Positions 60,543-64,000 of a stretch of DNA of 64,000 nt are shown here, in pieces (within the stretch, counting starts at the first letter, position 1; every line of letters starts with the position of its first letter). Both the position numbers and the translations under genes were made by a program. The notes below the pieces were generated by a model that made no database searches, was not told where the DNA came from, and saw only the letters and a list, made by a program, of their open reading frames with translations. Origin of the DNA: Bacillota bacterium (GTDB taxonomy: Bacteria; Bacillota; Clostridia; Tissierellales; Sedimentibacteraceae); assembly GCA_023386345.1 (NCBI GenBank), contig JAEWJT010000004.1:248001-312000 (forward strand). Direction: 5' to 3'.

Positions 60543-62354
60543 ATGAAAAAACAAACTAAATCAAAGGTAAAAACAGGTGCTGCAAGACTTATGGAGCTTG
60601 CGGGCGAGCGTAAAAAGCCGCTTGTTTTTGCTTGTATCTTAGCTGTGTTATCTTCTGCAGCAAGGCTTGTGCCATTTTTCATAATTTATGGCATACTTAA
60701 AGAGCTTGTAAAAAATTACAATAATATCAATCAAATTAATTCAAATTACATTTTTACACTTATAATATTTACATTTGCATCTGCTCTAGTGTATGGAGTT
60801 TTTGGATTTTTCTCATCTGCTTTATCACACCGCTCTGCTTTTGACATTATCTACATTTTGAGATTAAAGCTTATGAATAAGCTTGGAAAAATTCCATCAG
60901 GCTTTTTTACTCATACAACTCAAGGAGCTATCAAGAAAACTCTATCTGATGACACGGAGCAGATTGAGGGTTTTATTGCCCATCATATCAGTGAAATTGC
61001 TGCGGCAATTGCCATGCCTGTTTTCACACTGATTTATCTGTTTATCATAGACTGGCGCTTGGCTCTCGTTACACTTTTCCCTATAATTGCCTCTATTTTT
61101 ATTCTTTCAGCTGGACTAAAAAATCCAAAGGGTGCAAAAACTCAAGTTGATATGCATGACAGCAAGGAAAAAATGAACGGAACAATTGTAGAATACATAC
61201 ACGGGATGCCTGTTATAAAAATATTTAATCGTACATTAAGTGCGTTTAAGCGTTATGAAACAGATGTGACGAATTTTGTAAAAACAGTTGATAATACAGC
61301 ATATCACTTTGCTTCAGGGATAAGTGTTTATTATGTGTTTTTCGGAGCACAATTGTTATTTTTACTGCCTGCGGGAATACTTTTGTCCTTCACAGCAACA
61401 TCTTATCTCGATTTTCTACCATTGCTTCTGCTATTTTTTATAGTGGGAAGCGGATTAAAAGAGCCTATGGAAAACATGATGCAAATGATTGTACATTCAA
61501 GAAGAATTAGTGAAGGTGTAGCACGCATTGACCGTATTTTGCTACAACCTGAACTTTCTGAGGACGGAAAAGGAAACCCGGATAATTATGGCATAAGGTT
61601 TGAGAATGTTTCATTCTCTTATGAAAATGACGGACAGAACGCACTAAAAAAAATCAACATAAGCCTTGATGCAGGAACAATTACCGGAATTGTCGGTCCA
61701 TCGGGAGGTGGAAAATCCACTCTTGCACAGTTGTTGCTGCGATTTTACGAGCCTCAAAACGGTTGTATCAAAATAGGTGGAGTTGATATAAAGGACATTC
61801 CGCCAAGCCGTCTGACAAGCCTTATTTCATATGTGTTTCAGGATTCATTTTTATTTAAGGATACAATTGAAAACAACATTCGTATGGGAAATACGAAAGC
61901 AGCATTTAGTGAAGTTGAAAATGCTGCCAAAAATGCAGGAATTCATGATGTAATAATGTCGTTGCCTAATGCTTATCAAACTGTAATAGGAGAGAAAAAT
62001 TCCTATCTTTCGGGCGGTGAAGGTCAGAGAATTGCAATTGCAAGAGTTTTCTTAAAGAATACACCTATAATAATTCTTGATGAAGCAACAGCTTATGCTG
62101 ATGCTGAAAATGAAGCGAAAATTCAATCAGCTTTTGCTCAGCTTGCGAAAAATAAAACTGTGCTTATTATTGCTCATAGACTAAGAACAATTGAAAATGC
62201 AAATAAAATTCTCGTTTTAAAAGATGGTGAGCTTTTAGCTTTTGGAAGTCATAAAGAGCTTATGAAAACAAGTTTGATATATCAAAATATGGTTGATGCT
62301 AACGAGCGCCGTGAACGTTGGACAATTAGAAAAGAGGTGCTTAATAATGTATAA
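60543..62354 (+). CDS. ABC exporter subunit 1
   Basis: A 603-residue half-transporter with a six-segment membrane domain (from FACILAVLSSAARLVPFFIIYGIL) and an ATPase with Walker A GPSGGGKST, signature LSGGEGQRIAIARVFL and Walker B IIILDEATAYAD. The partner gene overlaps its end, so they probably form a heterodimer of the kind seen in multidrug or siderophore exporters. ATG 60543 is chosen because AAAGGA precedes it; ATG 60528 overlaps that RBS. Confidence 0.92.
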   Translation: MKKQTKSKVKTGAARLMELAGERKKPLVFACILAVLSSAARLVPFFIIYGILKELVKNYNNINQINSNYIFTLIIFTFASALVYGVFGFFSSALSHRSAFDIIYILRLKLMNKLGKIPSGFFTHTTQGAIKKTLSDDTEQIEGFIAHHISEIAAAIAMPVFTLIYLFIIDWRLALVTLFPIIASIFILSAGLKNPKGAKTQVDMHDSKEKMNGTIVEYIHGMPVIKIFNRTLSAFKRYETDVTNFVKTVDNTAYHFASGISVYYVFFGAQLLFLLPAGILLSFTATSYLDFLPLLLLFFIVGSGLKEPMENMMQMIVHSRRISEGVARIDRILLQPELSEDGKGNPDNYGIRFENVSFSYENDGQNALKKINISLDAGTITGIVGPSGGGKSTLAQLLLRFYEPQNGCIKIGGVDIKDIPPSRLTSLISYVFQDSFLFKDTIENNIRMGNTKAAFSEVENAAKNAGIHDVIMSLPNAYQTVIGEKNSYLSGGEGQRIAIARVFLKNTPIIILDEATAYADAENEAKIQSAFAQLAKNKTVLIIAHRLRTIENANKILVLKDGELLAFGSHKELMKTSLIYQNMVDANERRERWTIRKEVLNNV

Positions 62355-64000
62355 ATTCAAAACTTGGCTAAAAACTATTACCTTTGGAGAAACAAAAAAA
62401 TACATCAAGTTAAGCTTATGGAATTTTTTGGATAGCTTTGTTGTTTCAATACCATATTCTGTGCTTCTAATTGTAATTTATCTGCTGTTAATTCCGCTTG
62501 CTGATAAAAATCAAGCCTTGCCCTATAATCAGCTTTGGTGGCTTTGTGGAATTCTTTTTGTGCAGGCTGTGATATACTTTTTTATCCGAAGAAAGATCTA
62601 TATAGATACTTGCTGTAAATTTGCAGACACGACCAAAAATTCACGCCTTGCAATGGGCGAGCATATAAGAAAGCTTCCTATGGGATTTTTCAGCAGACGT
62701 GATGCGGGAGACCTTTCAACTGTGCTTTTGCGTGATTATACAGAGGTAGAAGGACTTGCATCTGGATTGATTCCGCGTCTTTCTGTAATCGTCGTTCGCC
62801 TTGCAATGTCGCTGATTGTCCTTTCTATCTTCGAGTGGAGAATGATGCTTGCTGTTATGTCTGTTATCCCTCTTGCTCTTCCTTTTGCGATTATGAGTTA
62901 TAGGGATATGGGAAAAATCAGTATGAAATTGTTAGAATCTCAGCAAGCTTCAGCTTCCGGTATTCTTGAATATGTCGGTGGAATTCAAACTTTGAAAGCC
63001 TTTGAACAGACAGGAAATCACTTTTCAAGACTCAAAAAATCCTTTGAGAGTCAGCACAAGCACTCTATAGGCTTAGAAATTGCTTCAGCTCCTATCGCTA
63101 TGGTTGGCAGGTTTATTTTAAGCTGTGGAATTCCACTTGTTATGCTTATAGGAGCAATTTTGCTAACTAATAATGAGCTTTCTACATTTTATTATATTGC
63201 ATTTTTGTTGATTTCCTTGAATGTGTATGAGCCTGTAATGATTTTGTTTGGATTTATTGCTGATTTTGCACGTTCAAATAAATCTGTTGAACGTATAACA
63301 GAGCTTAAAAATGAACAACCTTTGCCAAAGGCAAGTAAGGCAAAGACTCCTAAGGGTACAGAAATTTGCTTTAAAAATATTAATTTTTCTTATGGACAAA
63401 AACAAGTTTTACATAATATTTCAATTAATTTTCCCGAAAAAAGCTTGAGCGCTCTTGTTGGACCTTCAGGCTCTGGAAAGTCGACTATTACTCGACTTAT
63501 TGCACGCTTTTGGGATGTTGATAGTGGAAAAATTACATTGGGTGGTATTCCGATTACAGAGATAGAGCCAGATATCCTGATGTCAAAAATTAGTATGGTT
63601 TTTCAAGATGTATATCTTTTCCATGATACAATTGAAGCCAATATCCGTATGGGTAGGGAAAATGCAAGTATGGAGGAAATAATTGAAGCTGCTAAAACAG
63701 CAGCTTGCCATGATTTTATAAGTGCCTTGCCTGAAGGCTATAAGACTGTTGTAGGTGAGGGAGGTTCAACACTTTCGGGTGGCGAAAAGCAAAGAATTTC
63801 CATAGCTCGAGCATTGCTAAAAAATGCACCGATTGTACTGCTTGATGAGGCGACTGCTTCACTTGATCCGGAGAATGAAGTGTTTATTCAACAGGCACTT
63901 TCTGCTCTTGTCGCTGAAAAAACAGTAATTGTAATTGCTCATAGATTGCAATCCATTTGCAATGCAGACCAAATCATTGTGCTTGAAGATGGTAAAATCA
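62347..64000 (+). CDS. ABC exporter subunit 2 (truncated by window edge)
   Basis: An open frame from ATG 62347, overlapping subunit 1 by eight bases, runs for 551 codons to the right edge without a stop. Six membrane segments lie in the first ~310 residues; the ATPase has Walker A GPSGSGKST, signature LSGGEKQRISIARALL, Walker B IVLLDEATASLDPENE and the H-loop IAHRLQ. About 20-40 residues should be missing. It is the heterodimer partner of the preceding protein. Confidence 0.93.
   Translation, partial: MYKFKTWLKTITFGETKKYIKLSLWNFLDSFVVSIPYSVLLIVIYLLLIPLADKNQALPYNQLWWLCGILFVQAVIYFFIRRKIYIDTCCKFADTTKNSRLAMGEHIRKLPMGFFSRRDAGDLSTVLLRDYTEVEGLASGLIPRLSVIVVRLAMSLIVLSIFEWRMMLAVMSVIPLALPFAIMSYRDMGKISMKLLESQQASASGILEYVGGIQTLKAFEQTGNHFSRLKKSFESQHKHSIGLEIASAPIAMVGRFILSCGIPLVMLIGAILLTNNELSTFYYIAFLLISLNVYEPVMILFGFIADFARSNKSVERITELKNEQPLPKASKAKTPKGTEICFKNINFSYGQKQVLHNISINFPEKSLSALVGPSGSGKSTITRLIARFWDVDSGKITLGGIPITEIEPDILMSKISMVFQDVYLFHDTIEANIRMGRENASMEEIIEAAKTAACHDFISALPEGYKTVVGEGGSTLSGGEKQRISIARALLKNAPIVLLDEATASLDPENEVFIQQALSALVAEKTVIVIAHRLQSICNADQIIVLEDGKI

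Noticed and set aside
1..64000. CRISPR arrays, rRNA genes, intact insertion sequences
   Set aside because: I found no regularly spaced repeats, rRNA-like sequence or transposase gene in the window.

Overview
The window is AT-rich (about 30% G+C by eye) with short intergenic gaps, strong Shine-Dalgarno sites, intrinsic terminators, a T-box and a cobalamin riboswitch. Together with selenocysteine machinery, a sodium-pumping decarboxylase and the oxygen-independent cobalamin route, this points to a strictly anaerobic low-GC Gram-positive of the Clostridia, probably an amino-acid or organic-acid fermenter. I cannot name the genus from the sequence.

Layout. (1) 1-2.6 kb: end of a possible RNase G-type gene, topB, rsfS. 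(2) 2.6-11.09 kb: a peptide-modification cassette lying exactly between two identical 35-bp terminator-containing repeats. It holds a double-headed radical SAM/SPASM maturase, a small accessory protein, a CXXX-repeat cysteine-rich precursor, two paralogous lipoproteins and an ABC exporter. This is the most novel part of the window. (3) 11.1-18.9 kb: dacF (minus), comEA, then a compact selenium locus: selD (itself a selenoprotein, with an in-frame UGA and a SECIS-like hairpin), selA, selB, an atypical response regulator and tRNA-Sec. (4) 19-25.4 kb: a Usp-like protein, a pseudokinase-like membrane protein and a MacAB-type export system. (5) 25.4-28.2 kb: a TetR-controlled ABC module with a different base composition, probably acquired. 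(6) 28.2-36 kb: DUF4241 and nrdR (minus), the mmdADCB sodium-pump decarboxylase, a palindromic structured element, and an ECF sigma/anti-sigma-like pair (minus). (7) 36.1-37.5 kb: rpe and thiN. (8) 37.5-54.2 kb: promoter, cobalamin riboswitch and terminator, then an 18-gene run for anaerobic corrin synthesis (cbiD-F-J-ET-A-P-G-C-L-H), a BtuFCD-type importer, cobaltochelatase cbiK and the cobalt ECF importer cbiMNQO. (9) 54.3-59.6 kb: a BtrH-type protein, T-box-controlled asnS, a lipoprotein and an aminopeptidase P. (10) 59.7-64 kb: TetR and a heterodimeric ABC exporter, the second subunit running off the window.

How they fit: cobalt enters through CbiMNQO, is inserted by CbiK and carried through ring contraction and amidation by the Cbi enzymes, while BtuFCD scavenges finished corrinoids. 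Genes for the nucleotide loop (cbiB, cobU, cobS, cobT) are not here. SelD/A/B with tRNA-Sec supply selenocysteine, including to SelD itself. Two sites share an unidentified ~70-nt element with compensatory base changes that ends at the start codon (upstream of selB and of the MacA-like gene); it may be an undescribed cis-regulatory RNA or a small dispersed repeat.
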